This document shows positions 17,241-25,566 of a stretch of DNA of 64,000 nt, one piece after another. Position numbers and translations under genes: made by a program. Source of the stretch: Bradyrhizobium sp. Y36 (GTDB taxonomy: Bacteria > Pseudomonadota > Alphaproteobacteria > Rhizobiales > Xanthobacteraceae). How positions within the stretch are numbered: the stretch's first letter is position 1; each line of letters opens with the position of its first letter. The stretch lies in assembly GCF_002531575.1 (NCBI RefSeq), contig NZ_NWTI01000002.1, forward strand, positions 310,001 to 374,000. The letters run 5' to 3'. The notes beneath the pieces were generated by a model. That model did not search any database. It was not told where the DNA came from and saw nothing but the letters and a program-made list of their open reading frames with translations.

Positions 17241-17310
17241 CCTTCGCTCGCTTCGCGAGCTACGGCTCGGCAAGCCAGCGCAAGTACTCGTAGCGCGAAG
17301 CGAGTGAAGG
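17241..17310. repeat. Inverted repeat directly after tRNA-Tyr
   Basis: CCTTCGCTCGCTTCGCG (17241-17257) is the near-perfect reverse complement of CGCGAAGCGAGTGAAGG (17294-17310), with one mismatch. It begins one base after the tRNA CCA end, so it may act as a terminator or be a palindromic dispersed repeat. Confidence 0.6.
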
Positions 17311-17375
17311 CTGTCGCGCCGTAGCCCGTCAGGGCGTAGGCGGACTGTGTCGACAAATGTTAGTCGGCCGCTCTC

Positions 17376-18509
17376 CTATTTCCCATGCTCTTCCCGCTCG
17401 TGGATGACGTTCGCGCGCCCGACCAGGAGATCGTCGACCATGCCGATGCGCTTGCTGTCCTTGCCCGCATAGGGCATCGCGTGCAGCACGTAGCGCATCG
17501 CGTTGAGGCGGGCGCGCTTCTTGTCGTCGGACTTGATGACGATCCAGGGGCAGTCCGCCGTATCGGTGTGGAAGAACATGGATTCCTTGGCGCGGGTGTA
17601 GTCGTCCCATTTGTCGAGCGAGGCGAGGTCGATCGGAGACAGCTTCCACTGCTTCAGCGGATGGCCCTCACGCTCCTTGAAGCGGCGGCGTTGCTCCTCG
17701 CGGCTGACCGAGAACCAGAACTTGATGAGGTGCAAGCCGCTGCGCACGAGATTGCGTTCGAACTCGGGGACCTGACGCAGGAATTCGTCGTACTCTCCAG
17801 GCGAGCAGAAGCTCATCACCCGCTCGACGCCGGCCCGGTTGTACCAGCTGCGGTCGAACAGCACGATCTCGCCGGCGGTCGGCAGATGCTGCACGTAGCG
17901 CTGGAAGTACCACTGGCCGCGCTCGACCTCGCTCGGCTTTTCCAGAGCCACGACACGCGCGCCACGCGGATTGAGATGTTCCATGAAGCGCTTGATCGCG
18001 CCACCCTTGCCCGCGGCGTCGCGGCCCTCGAACAACAGGACGAGGCGCTGCCGGCCTTCCTTCATCCAGTTCTGCAATTTCAGCAGCTCGGTCTGAAGGA
18101 CGAACTTCTGCTCCTCGTAGTCGCGGCGATACATTCGCGACTTGTAGGGGTAACCGCCCAGCCGCCAATCGTCGGCCAATTCGTCGCTGGTGATGCGCCT
18201 CGCACGCTTGGCTTCCTTGCCCGCCAGCATCGCCTGGAGACGCTTGGCATCATCAGGCGCCGCGCCGGTCAGTATGGCCTGCACCGGCTCGCTGTCCGGC
18301 GAAAGGGCCGGCGGCCCCTTCAGCACGCTGTCGAGCGCCGCCATCTCGGTTTGCAGCGCGGCCGATGACGACTGCTCGGCAAAAGACCTTTCGACCGCCG
18401 TCAGCTCGATCGCGCTCGTCCGCGCGCTTGCCGACTTGACCTTCGCTGCCGGTTTGCCGGGGGCCTTCCGGCGGCGCGCCTGAGGGGACTTGCTGGAAAG
18501 AGGTGCCAT
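17376..18509 (-). CDS. ppk2: Polyphosphate kinase 2 (PPK2 family)
   Basis: The 377-residue product has a long basic N-terminal extension (about 110 residues) and then the PPK2 core. Walker A is G-R-D-A-A-G-K-G-G (K168) and the lid/Walker B region is I-V-L-F-D-R-S-W-Y-N-R (D219). PPK2 enzymes move phosphate between polyphosphate and nucleoside di- or monophosphates. The conserved GYPYKSRMYRRDYEEQK segment before the P-loop fits the class I/III single-domain enzymes. The start chosen is MAPLSSKS, with a weak AAGG upstream. It is transcribed alone. Confidence 0.93.
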   Translation of the reverse strand: MAPLSSKSPQARRRKAPGKPAAKVKSASARTSAIELTAVERSFAEQSSSAALQTEMAALDSVLKGPPALSPDSEPVQAILTGAAPDDAKRLQAMLAGKEAKRARRITSDELADDWRLGGYPYKSRMYRRDYEEQKFVLQTELLKLQNWMKEGRQRLVLLFEGRDAAGKGGAIKRFMEHLNPRGARVVALEKPSEVERGQWYFQRYVQHLPTAGEIVLFDRSWYNRAGVERVMSFCSPGEYDEFLRQVPEFERNLVRSGLHLIKFWFSVSREEQRRRFKEREGHPLKQWKLSPIDLASLDKWDDYTRAKESMFFHTDTADCPWIVIKSDDKKRARLNAMRYVLHAMPYAGKDSKRIGMVDDLLVGRANVIHEREEHGK

Positions 18510-18582
18510 TCGCCTTGCTTGTCCTGATGCACTGGGAATCCCTCTTCTAGAGCGAAAGCCCGATCGGGCGAGTTGACGTGGA

Positions 18583-19617
18583 TCAAGCGGCAAGCATCTC
18601 CTTCACCATCGGCACCACCTTCCGTCCATAAAGCGCGATGCTCTTCATCAGCTTCTCGTGCGGCAGGGGGCCCGCCGAATATTTCAACTGAAACCGCGAA
18701 ATGCCGAGCGTCTTCGCCGTCTTGGCGATCTTGCGCGCGACCGTTTCCGGCGAGCCGACATAGAGCGAGCCGTGCTCGGCCTCATGCACGAACTCGTCGC
18801 GGCCCATTGGCGGCCAGCCGCGCTCCTTGCCGATGCGGTCGCGCATCGCCTTATAGTCGGGCCACAGCTCTTCGCGCGCCTCCGCATCCGTCTCGGCGAC
18901 ATAGCCGGGCGAATGCACGCCGATCGGCTGCGCGGGGCGGCCGAATTCCTTGGCGGCGCGGTGATGGAGATCGACGAAGGGCGCAAAGCGCGCGGGATCG
19001 CCGCCGATGATCGCGAGCATCAGCGGCAAATCATAATGTGCGGCGCGCACCACCGATTGCGGGCTGCCGCCGACGCCGATCCAGGTCTTGAGCCGGCCGT
19101 TCTCGACCGGGGGATAGACCAGCTGGTCCCGCAGCGGCGGGCGCAGCTTGCCTTCCCAGTTCACCGGCTGTTGCGACAAGAGTGCGGCGAACAGATCGAG
19201 CTTCTCCTCGAACAGCTCTTCGTATTTGCGCAGGTCGAAGCCGAACAGCGGAAAGGATTCGGTGAACGAGCCGCGTCCGAGGATCACCTCGGCGCGTCCG
19301 TTCGAGAGCGCATCGAGCGTGGCAAAGCGCTGGAACACGCGGATGGGATCGTCCGACGACAGCACCGTCGCGGCCGAGCCGAGATGGATGCGCCGGGTGC
19401 GCGATGCGATCGCCGCGAGCACGGTCTCGGGCGAGGAGATCGCGAAGTCGGCGCGGTGATGCTCGCCGAGCCCGATGAAGTCGAGGCCGAGCTCGTCGGC
19501 AAGCACGGCCTCGTCGACGACGTTGCGGATCACCTGCGCATGGGCAAGCATGGCGCCGGAGGCGTCCCTGGTGACGTCGCCAAAGGTGTCCAGTCCGAAT
19601 TCGAGCGGTGCGGTCAT
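18583..19617 (-). CDS. LLM class (luciferase-like) flavin-dependent oxidoreductase
   Basis: The 344-residue protein matches the bacterial luciferase-like monooxygenase fold. It begins PLEFGLDTFGD and has G-L-G-E-H-H-R-A-D-F in strand 2, TRRIHLGSAATVLSSDDPIRVFQRFATLDALSNGRAEVILGRG as the core segment (shown here in parts of the family pattern), and IGVGGSPQSVVRAA as the flavin phosphate loop. The enzymes use FMNH2 or F420; the Bradyrhizobium context favours FMN. The substrate is unknown. It lies between ppk2 and a quinone oxidoreductase on the same strand. Confidence 0.88.
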   Translation of the reverse strand: MTAPLEFGLDTFGDVTRDASGAMLAHAQVIRNVVDEAVLADELGLDFIGLGEHHRADFAISSPETVLAAIASRTRRIHLGSAATVLSSDDPIRVFQRFATLDALSNGRAEVILGRGSFTESFPLFGFDLRKYEELFEEKLDLFAALLSQQPVNWEGKLRPPLRDQLVYPPVENGRLKTWIGVGGSPQSVVRAAHYDLPLMLAIIGGDPARFAPFVDLHHRAAKEFGRPAQPIGVHSPGYVAETDAEAREELWPDYKAMRDRIGKERGWPPMGRDEFVHEAEHGSLYVGSPETVARKIAKTAKTLGISRFQLKYSAGPLPHEKLMKSIALYGRKVVPMVKEMLAA

Positions 19618-19713
19618 CGATCAGGTCTCTGCGGGAAGGATCGGCCAGATTTAATGGCCGACCGCCGGCCCACAAGGCGGCTTTCGGAAATGCTCGGTTT
19701 CCGTTCGTGAGGT

Positions 19714-20694
19714 CTATCGCGTGACCCGCACCACCATCTTGCCGAGTGCCCCGCGCGTCTGCATGGTCCTGAACGCCTCCCGGAAATCCTCCAGCGCGAA
19801 GACGCGACCGACCACGGGCTTCAGCTGGCCGTCGGCGAGCCAGCCCGTCAGTTGCGACATCAGGCGCTTCTGCAGTTCGGGCTCGCGCAGCGGAATCTGC
19901 GCGAGATCGACGCCGAGCAGCGCGCCGCCTTTCAGCAGCGGCAGGTTGAACGGCAGCGCGGGGATGGAGCCGGCGGCAAAGCCGACCACGAGATGACGGC
20001 CGCGCCAGGCGATGGAGCGAAACGCCTGCACCGAGATCTCGCCGCCGACTGGATCGAAGATCACGTCGGCGCCGTGTCCCGCCGTCAGTTCCTTCAGCGT
20101 GTCGCGCCAGCCGGCCTGCGTGTAGTCGATCACGGCATCCGCGCCATGCGCCTGTGCGAATTCGCGCTTGTCCGGTGTCGATGCCGCCGCGATCACGCGG
20201 GCGCCGAGCAGCTTTCCGATCTGGACGGCCGCGATGCCCGTGCCGCCGGCCGCGCCCAGCACCAGAAGCTGCTCGCCTGCGAGCAACGTGGCGCGTGCGC
20301 TCAGCGCATAGAGTGCGGTCAGATAATTGGCGCGGAACGAGGCGGCGATCTCGGCCGCGACGCCGTCGGGCAGGGGGTGGAGCGCTTCGGGCCTGACGAC
20401 GATCTCCTCGGCCAGCGCGCCCGACCGCGTCATGCCCATCACGCGCATGCCGGGCTGATAGCCGCCGGGTGCGCCGGGCGCGTCCGTCACAACGCCCGCG
20501 AACTCCGTCCCGGGAATGAAGGGCAGGGGATCTTTGGTCTGGTAGCGTCCCTCGATCTTCAAACCGTCGACGAAGCCGATTCCGGCAGCCTCCACGCGAA
20601 CGCGCAATTGCCCGGGTTCGATGGACGGCGGCGGGACGTCCTTCAGCTCGATCTGATCGATGGGGGCGTATTGCTCGACGACGACGGCTTTCAT
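19714..20694 (-). CDS. NADPH:quinone oxidoreductase-type zinc-independent MDR protein
   Basis: The 326-residue product has the GroES-like N-domain with G-T-E-F-A-G-V-V and the Rossmann motif A-A-G-G-T-G-I-A-A-V-Q-I-G-K. It then has ASTPDKREFAQAHGADAVIDY, which in this family reads the cofactor ribose; the small residues and Arg favour NADPH. The catalytic and structural zinc cysteines of alcohol dehydrogenases are missing. It probably reduces quinones or activated alkenes in the cytoplasm. Confidence 0.88.
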   Translation of the reverse strand: MKAVVVEQYAPIDQIELKDVPPPSIEPGQLRVRVEAAGIGFVDGLKIEGRYQTKDPLPFIPGTEFAGVVTDAPGAPGGYQPGMRVMGMTRSGALAEEIVVRPEALHPLPDGVAAEIAASFRANYLTALYALSARATLLAGEQLLVLGAAGGTGIAAVQIGKLLGARVIAAASTPDKREFAQAHGADAVIDYTQAGWRDTLKELTAGHGADVIFDPVGGEISVQAFRSIAWRGRHLVVGFAAGSIPALPFNLPLLKGGALLGVDLAQIPLREPELQKRLMSQLTGWLADGQLKPVVGRVFALEDFREAFRTMQTRGALGKMVVRVTR

Positions 20695-20750
20695 GTCGGA
20701 CCTCTGTTGTTGCAGCTATCCTGACAGGTCCCGAGGCCAGCCTCTTGTGT

Positions 20751-22808
20751 CTACCGCCACATTCCGCGCATCCGCGCCCCGATGTCGATCTTCGGCCCCT
20801 GCGCCGCGGTGCGGGCCGCGCCGCTTGCTGCTTTCGGCCAGGCGGTGCGGTCGAACAGATGGACGAGCGGCTCCGGGATGAAGCGGGTGCGCGAGGCGTA
20901 GACGTGGCGGTCGCCCTTGGCGGCCTGGCCGTGGGTGAAGAACCGCTGGGGCACGACGAGGTGCAGATCGTCCTTGGCGCGCGTCATCGCGACGTAGAGC
21001 AGGCGGCGCTCCTCCTCGAGCTCGGCAGAGGTGCCGGCGCCGAGATCGGACGGCATGCAGCCGTCGACGACGTTGAGCACGAACACGGATTTCCACTCCT
21101 GGCCCTTGGCGGAGTGGATGGTGGAGAGGATCAGATAGTCTTCGTCGCGCAGAGGTGGACCTGACTTGTCGCTGGTCGCATCGGGCGGATCGAGCGTGAG
21201 CTCGGTCAGGAACTTCTCGCGGCTGGCATAGCCGCTCGCGATCTGCTCGAGCTGCATCAGATCGGCGCGGCGCGTCTCGGAATCCTCGTGCAGGCGATCC
21301 AGATGCGGCTCGTACCAGAGCCGCACGCGCTCGAGATCGACAGGCCATTCCGAATAGCGCAAATTCTCGACCGTGCGGACGAAGGCAGTCCAGTCGTCGC
21401 CCGTGCGCGCCGGGACGGGAAGCTGGCCGAGCGCATGCAGCGGATCGGTGCTCTCCGACATCTGGTCGAGCACGCGCTGCGCGGTCGCAGGCCCGATGCC
21501 CGGGAGCAGATGCAGGATGCGGAAGCCGGCGACGCGGTCGCGCGGGTTCTCGGCGAAGCGCAGCAAGGCCAGCACGTCCTTGACGTGGGCGGCGTCGAGG
21601 AACTTCAGCCCGCCGAACTTGACGAAGGGAATGTTGCGGCGGGTCAGCTCGATTTCCAGCGGGCCGGAATGCGAGGACGTGCGGAACAGCACCGCCTGGT
21701 GCTTGAGCAGCGCGCCCTGCTCGCGGTTCGCCAGAACCTCCTCGACGATGTAGCGCGCCTGGTCGGCCTCGTCGTGGACGGTGACGAGCTGCGGCTTATG
21801 TCCCGAGCTGCGGTCGGTCCAGAGATTCTTGGTGAAGCGTTCGCGGGCGAGGCCAATGACGCCGTTGGCCGCCGCCAGCACCGCTTGCGTCGAACGATAA
21901 TTGCGGTCGAGCGTGATCATCTCCGCGCGGGGCGAGAAGCTCTGCGGAAACTCCAGGATGTTGCGCACGGTGGCGGCGCGGAACGAATAGATCGACTGCG
22001 CGTCGTCGCCGACCACGGTCAGCCCGCGTCCGTCAGGCTTCAGCGCCAGCAGGATCGAGGATTGCAGGCGGTTGGTGTCCTGGTATTCGTCGACCAGGAC
22101 GTGATCGAAGCGGCCGCCGATCTCCTCGGCGATCAGCGCATCGCTCATCATCTGCGACCAGTAGAGCAGGAGGTCGTCGTAATCGAGCACGTGCTGGGCC
22201 TGCTTGGCCTCGACGTAAGCCGCGAACAGGCCCTTCAGCTCGGCGGCCCAGCCCGCGCACCAGGGATAGTGCGCCCCCAGCACCTTCTCGATCTCCATCT
22301 CGGCGTTGACGCAGCGCGAGTAGATCGAAAGACACGTGCCCTTGGCGGGAAAGCGGCTCTCGGTCTTCGACAGGCCGCGCTCGTGCCGGACCAGGTTCAT
22401 CAGGTCGGCAGAGTCCTCGCGGTCGTGAATGGTGAAGGCGGGATCGACGCCGATCCGCTCGGCATATTCGCGCAGCAGCCGCGCGCCGATGCCGTGGAAG
22501 GTGCCGGCCCAGGTGAGGGCGTCGCGCATGATCGCGGCGTTGTTCTCGCCGAGCACCTTGCGGGCGATGCGCTCGACCCGGCCGGCCATCTCGGCGGCGG
22601 CGCGGCGGGAAAATGTCATCAAGAGGATGCGGCGCGGGTCGCTGCCTGCGACGATCAGATGCGCGACGCGATGGGCCAGCGTGTTGGTCTTGCCGGAGCC
22701 GGCCCCGGCGATGACGAGCAGGGGGGCGCCCACGGTCGCTCCATCAGCCACGCCATGCTCGACGGCGCGGCGCTGCTCCGCATTGAGCGTGTCCAGATAT
22801 GTCGCCAC
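20751..22808 (-). CDS. ATP-dependent DNA helicase, UvrD/Rep superfamily 1
   Basis: The product (685 residues from the GTG) carries all SF1A motifs: Walker A A-G-A-G-S-G-K-T, D-E-Y-Q-D-T-N (motif II), G-D-D-A-Q-S-I-Y-S-F-R (III), L-D-R-N-Y-R-S-T (IV), T-I-H-S-A-K-G-Q-E-W (V) and Y-V-A-M-T-R-A-K-D-D (VI). The GTG start is favoured by GGGG six bases upstream; an ATG 17 codons earlier is possible. It is shorter at the C-terminus than E. coli UvrD and lacks a clear Tudor-like tail. The likely role is DNA unwinding in repair. Confidence 0.93.
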   Translation of the reverse strand: MATYLDTLNAEQRRAVEHGVADGATVGAPLLVIAGAGSGKTNTLAHRVAHLIVAGSDPRRILLMTFSRRAAAEMAGRVERIARKVLGENNAAIMRDALTWAGTFHGIGARLLREYAERIGVDPAFTIHDREDSADLMNLVRHERGLSKTESRFPAKGTCLSIYSRCVNAEMEIEKVLGAHYPWCAGWAAELKGLFAAYVEAKQAQHVLDYDDLLLYWSQMMSDALIAEEIGGRFDHVLVDEYQDTNRLQSSILLALKPDGRGLTVVGDDAQSIYSFRAATVRNILEFPQSFSPRAEMITLDRNYRSTQAVLAAANGVIGLARERFTKNLWTDRSSGHKPQLVTVHDEADQARYIVEEVLANREQGALLKHQAVLFRTSSHSGPLEIELTRRNIPFVKFGGLKFLDAAHVKDVLALLRFAENPRDRVAGFRILHLLPGIGPATAQRVLDQMSESTDPLHALGQLPVPARTGDDWTAFVRTVENLRYSEWPVDLERVRLWYEPHLDRLHEDSETRRADLMQLEQIASGYASREKFLTELTLDPPDATSDKSGPPLRDEDYLILSTIHSAKGQEWKSVFVLNVVDGCMPSDLGAGTSAELEEERRLLYVAMTRAKDDLHLVVPQRFFTHGQAAKGDRHVYASRTRFIPEPLVHLFDRTAWPKAASGAARTAAQGPKIDIGARMRGMWR

Positions 22809-22935
22809 GAATCGCCCCGGTGAAAGGGCGAGAGTCGGCGATCCCGGCGGGAATCGCAATGCGGCTGGACGGAACCGATGCTAAGACCTAGGGGAAAGAT
22901 GGCCCCCAAGTTCCAGCCCGAAAAGTGTACCCGGC

Positions 22936-23526
22936 ATGACCGAACCTACGCCCGACCAGTTCGAGATGCGGCGGCTGGAATCGCTCAGCAACACCATCTT
23001 TGGCGTGGCCATGACGCTGCTCGCTTACGACCTGCCCAAGGCGGCCGTGTTCGCCGGCGCGCCCGACTGGAACGATCTTGCCCGGGTCTATTCCGGCAAG
23101 CTGATAGGCTTCGCGCTCAGCTTCATCATCGCCGGTGTGTTCTGGATCAGCCATCACCGGCGGCTGGCGCGCCAGCCGGTGGGCAGCCGCGGCGCGGTGA
23201 TGCTCAACCTGTTCTTTCTTCTTTCGATCGTGCTGCTGCCGGTGACCAACGGCCTTTACACCAATTATCCCATGAGCAGCGCCGTCGCCGTGCTCTACGG
23301 CCTGCATCTGACCTCGATCGCCGGCCTCAACGCCTGGCTATGGTGGAGGATATTGGGCGGCTGGCGGCATGAGATCATGGCCTCGCTGTTTCCGCTGCTC
23401 GTGTTCATTCCGGGCACGATCGTGGCGGCATTCGCGCCGCATGTCGCGCCCTTCCTGTGGTTCGTCGCCTTCGGCGGGCTCCTGATCCAGCGCTTCTACG
23501 GTGCGCGGACCGGGCCCGATGCGTAG
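22936..23526 (+). CDS. TMEM175/DUF1211-family integral membrane protein (K+ channel-like)
   Basis: The 196-residue protein has about six hydrophobic segments. The TM1 pattern R-L-E-S-L-S-N-T-I-F-G-V-A-M-T-L-L corresponds to the R-x-x-x-F-S-D motif of bacterial TMEM175 channels, and F-W-I-S-H-H-R-R-L follows TM3. The FSD residues are changed to L-S-N here, so ion conduction may differ. It is divergent from the helicase gene with a 127-base gap. Confidence 0.82.
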   Translation: MTEPTPDQFEMRRLESLSNTIFGVAMTLLAYDLPKAAVFAGAPDWNDLARVYSGKLIGFALSFIIAGVFWISHHRRLARQPVGSRGAVMLNLFFLLSIVLLPVTNGLYTNYPMSSAVAVLYGLHLTSIAGLNAWLWWRILGGWRHEIMASLFPLLVFIPGTIVAAFAPHVAPFLWFVAFGGLLIQRFYGARTGPDA

Positions 23527-23535
23527 GGCGACAGC

Positions 23536-23916
23536 TCACCCGGGCGTCGCGCCGAACCCATCGGCCGGCACGTAAAGCTTGACCGGACGGATTTCGTAGA
23601 CCGCAGTCGGATTGACCGCACGCAGCTTCCGCGCCGCCGCGATCGCCTCCTCCTCGCTGGCGCATTCCATCAGGTGAAAGCCGAGGAGCTGTTCCTTGGT
23701 CTCTGCAAACGGGCCGTCCAGCACCATGCCGGCGCCGGGGCCGCGCAAGGTGCGGGCCTTTCGGGTCTCATCCAGGCGGGCGGCCGGCCCGAACTGCCCG
23801 CTGGCCCGCAGGGGCGCCTGAACCTCGATGACTTTGGCCACGACCGCGGCGTCCTGCTCCGGCGTCCAGGACAGGATCTCGTCTTCCACGTGGTAGGCCA
23901 GGATCGCGTAGAGCAT
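23536..23916 (-). CDS. YciI-like (YCII-related) small protein
   Basis: The 126-residue product has the dimeric alpha/beta fold sequence MLYAILAYHVEDE, the central loop R-G-P-G-A-G-M-V-L-D-G-P-F-A-E-T-K-E and then QLLGFHLMECASEEEA. D-G-P-F-A-E-T-K-E is diagnostic for the YCII-related/DGPF family, whose members are often found beside ECF sigma factors; none is next to it here. GAGGGAAAG lies just before the chosen ATG. Function is unknown. Confidence 0.85.
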   Translation of the reverse strand: MLYAILAYHVEDEILSWTPEQDAAVVAKVIEVQAPLRASGQFGPAARLDETRKARTLRGPGAGMVLDGPFAETKEQLLGFHLMECASEEEAIAAARKLRAVNPTAVYEIRPVKLYVPADGFGATPG

Positions 23917-24127
23917 CTTTCCCTCGTTGTTTTTCTGCACAGATCCAAAGGACGTAGCAGCACGGACGGTGCCGACAATCCCCAGGGAGAGATTCAAGCA
24001 CAAAATATTGCGTGGTCCGGCCGCGACGAAACCGTCCTGAAACCCGATTGGGCGCTTGCCGTGTGAACGCCGCCGAAAGCGGTCGCGACTGATGACCACA
24101 ACAACAAGATTTCTGCTGGAGGCGGCA

Positions 24128-24325
24128 ATGTCGGGTCACACCATCAAGTCCGTTTGCAAGATCATCTGCGACGCGCGTCGGACCGGACAATCGGAGACGG
24201 CCGATCCGCACGACCAGAGCGGCCATCACCGCTATTACGGCAGTTCGGCCGAGAATGGCGGCGAGCGCATCGTGGAAACCAGGCGCGGCAAGCGCCCTCG
24301 CGCCATCAATGTCTGCGGCTTCTGA
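24128..24325 (+). CDS. Small hypothetical protein
   Basis: The 65-residue basic product begins MSGHTIKSVCKIICDARRTG. Its start is set by GGAGG about six bases upstream, which is the best ribosome site in the stretch. It has two cysteines near the N-terminus and one at the end. It lies 14 bases before a small membrane protein gene and may be co-transcribed with it. No family is recognised. Confidence 0.55.
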   Translation: MSGHTIKSVCKIICDARRTGQSETADPHDQSGHHRYYGSSAENGGERIVETRRGKRPRAINVCGF

Positions 24326-24339
24326 AGCCTTCAAGGCGA

Positions 24340-24555
24340 ATGTCGTTCGACATGAATGTCCTGCAAATATCGATCGCGGCGATGCCGTTCCTGCTCGCGC
24401 TGACCAGCCGGATGGGCAAGGCCATCGTGCCATGCCTGCTGACGAGCATCTTCACGGTGCTGCTCGGTGCGGAGCCTCATCGCGCCGTCGTGGCCTGGTG
24501 CGTCGGCATGCTGATTGCGGCCGTTGCGCTACGCGAGCGGCTTCGCGCGGGCTGA
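24340..24555 (+). CDS. Small two- to three-span membrane protein
   Basis: The 71-residue product has hydrophobic stretches at about residues 8-20 (ISIAAMPFLLALT), 27-42 (IVPCLLTSIFTVLLGA) and 48-62 (AVVAWCVGMLIAAVAL), separated by short charged turns. AAGGCGA precedes the ATG. The position right after the small basic protein suggests one transcript. Function is unknown. Confidence 0.55.
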   Translation: MSFDMNVLQISIAAMPFLLALTSRMGKAIVPCLLTSIFTVLLGAEPHRAVVAWCVGMLIAAVALRERLRAG

Positions 24556-24566
24556 CACGGCAGGCG

Positions 24567-25304
24567 TCACTTCCCGCTCAAGACCTGCTTGACCAGGGCC
24601 TCGCGCAGCGCTGCCAGCTCGCCGCTCGCCTCCATCTGCGCGATCACCTTGCCAACCTTCGGCACCAGATCGCGATGGCGTTCGTGCAGGTAATGGTAGA
24701 TGTGGATGCGCTCCAGCGGCGGCGAGAGCGGATAGATCCTGTCCTGCAGATTGAGCTTCCTCACCGCGGCGAGCCCGCTGAAGAGGTCGGTGACCATCAC
24801 GTCGAAACGGTCGGCGTCGAGCATCCGCACCATGTTGTCGAGGCCGGTGGTCGCCGTGACGCGGGCCATGCCGCGCGTGCCCGCTTCCGAGGAGCCGACG
24901 CCGCGGACGATGCCGATGCTGTAGTCCCTGATCGAATCCCAGCCAGCGACCTCGAACCGGATCCTGGTCGCGAACACCGCCGGCTCGATGTAGTTGATCG
25001 CCGGCGTGATCTGGACCAGCGTCGGGTAGTCGCGCGAGAGCGTGCCGATCCGCTGGACCTCGCCATCGACCTCGCCGGCGCTCGACAGCGCGAGCGCACG
25101 CTTGCCGGGGACGTCCTCGAATTCCAGCCTGATGTTCAGCTTGGCATAGACGGCCCGCAGCATCTCGCCGCCGACATATTGATCGGGGATGTCGGCGATC
25201 CGCGCCAGCCGGATCGTGTCCTGCGCCTGGGTGGGACCGGCTGCGAGCAGCGACAGGCAGGCGACAGCTAGGCGCCACATCAGGCGTCTCCCTCGGTCGT
25301 GCAT
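24567..25304 (-). CDS. Periplasmic solute-binding protein, family 3-like
   Basis: The 245-residue product has a signal peptide (MWRLAVACLSLLAAGPTQAQ within the first 30 residues). The mature part begins DTIRLARIADIPDQYVGGEM, as in family 3 amino-acid or polar solute-binding proteins. Later VGSSEAGTRGMARV and DADRFDVMVTDLFSG fit the hinge and second lobe. No ABC permease or ATPase is next to it, so it may serve as an orphan binding protein or sensor ligand. The divergent histidine kinase gene begins about 260 bases away. Confidence 0.75.
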   Translation of the reverse strand: MHDRGRRLMWRLAVACLSLLAAGPTQAQDTIRLARIADIPDQYVGGEMLRAVYAKLNIRLEFEDVPGKRALALSSAGEVDGEVQRIGTLSRDYPTLVQITPAINYIEPAVFATRIRFEVAGWDSIRDYSIGIVRGVGSSEAGTRGMARVTATTGLDNMVRMLDADRFDVMVTDLFSGLAAVRKLNLQDRIYPLSPPLERIHIYHYLHERHRDLVPKVGKVIAQMEASGELAALREALVKQVLSGK

Positions 25305-25566
25305 TGCTACCCCTGGATTCGGACTCCGGCACGATCTACCGGGAGTTGGCGCCTTTGGCGCTGGCCGCAACGATGACCGCTCGCTCGTCCTGCGAGTCCG
25401 ACCGGACTTTCACCGATGTCATTCTAGCACGCACAGTGCTAGTTTGCGCGGGAATCCTGCTGCCGGGCGGAAGACATGACCCGCCGACCTCGAGCCGCCT
25501 ACGGGCCGGCAGGGTGATTGCGCATCGGGCCGGAGCAGAGAGCCGCCATTTCGGGGGACGTGGTGC

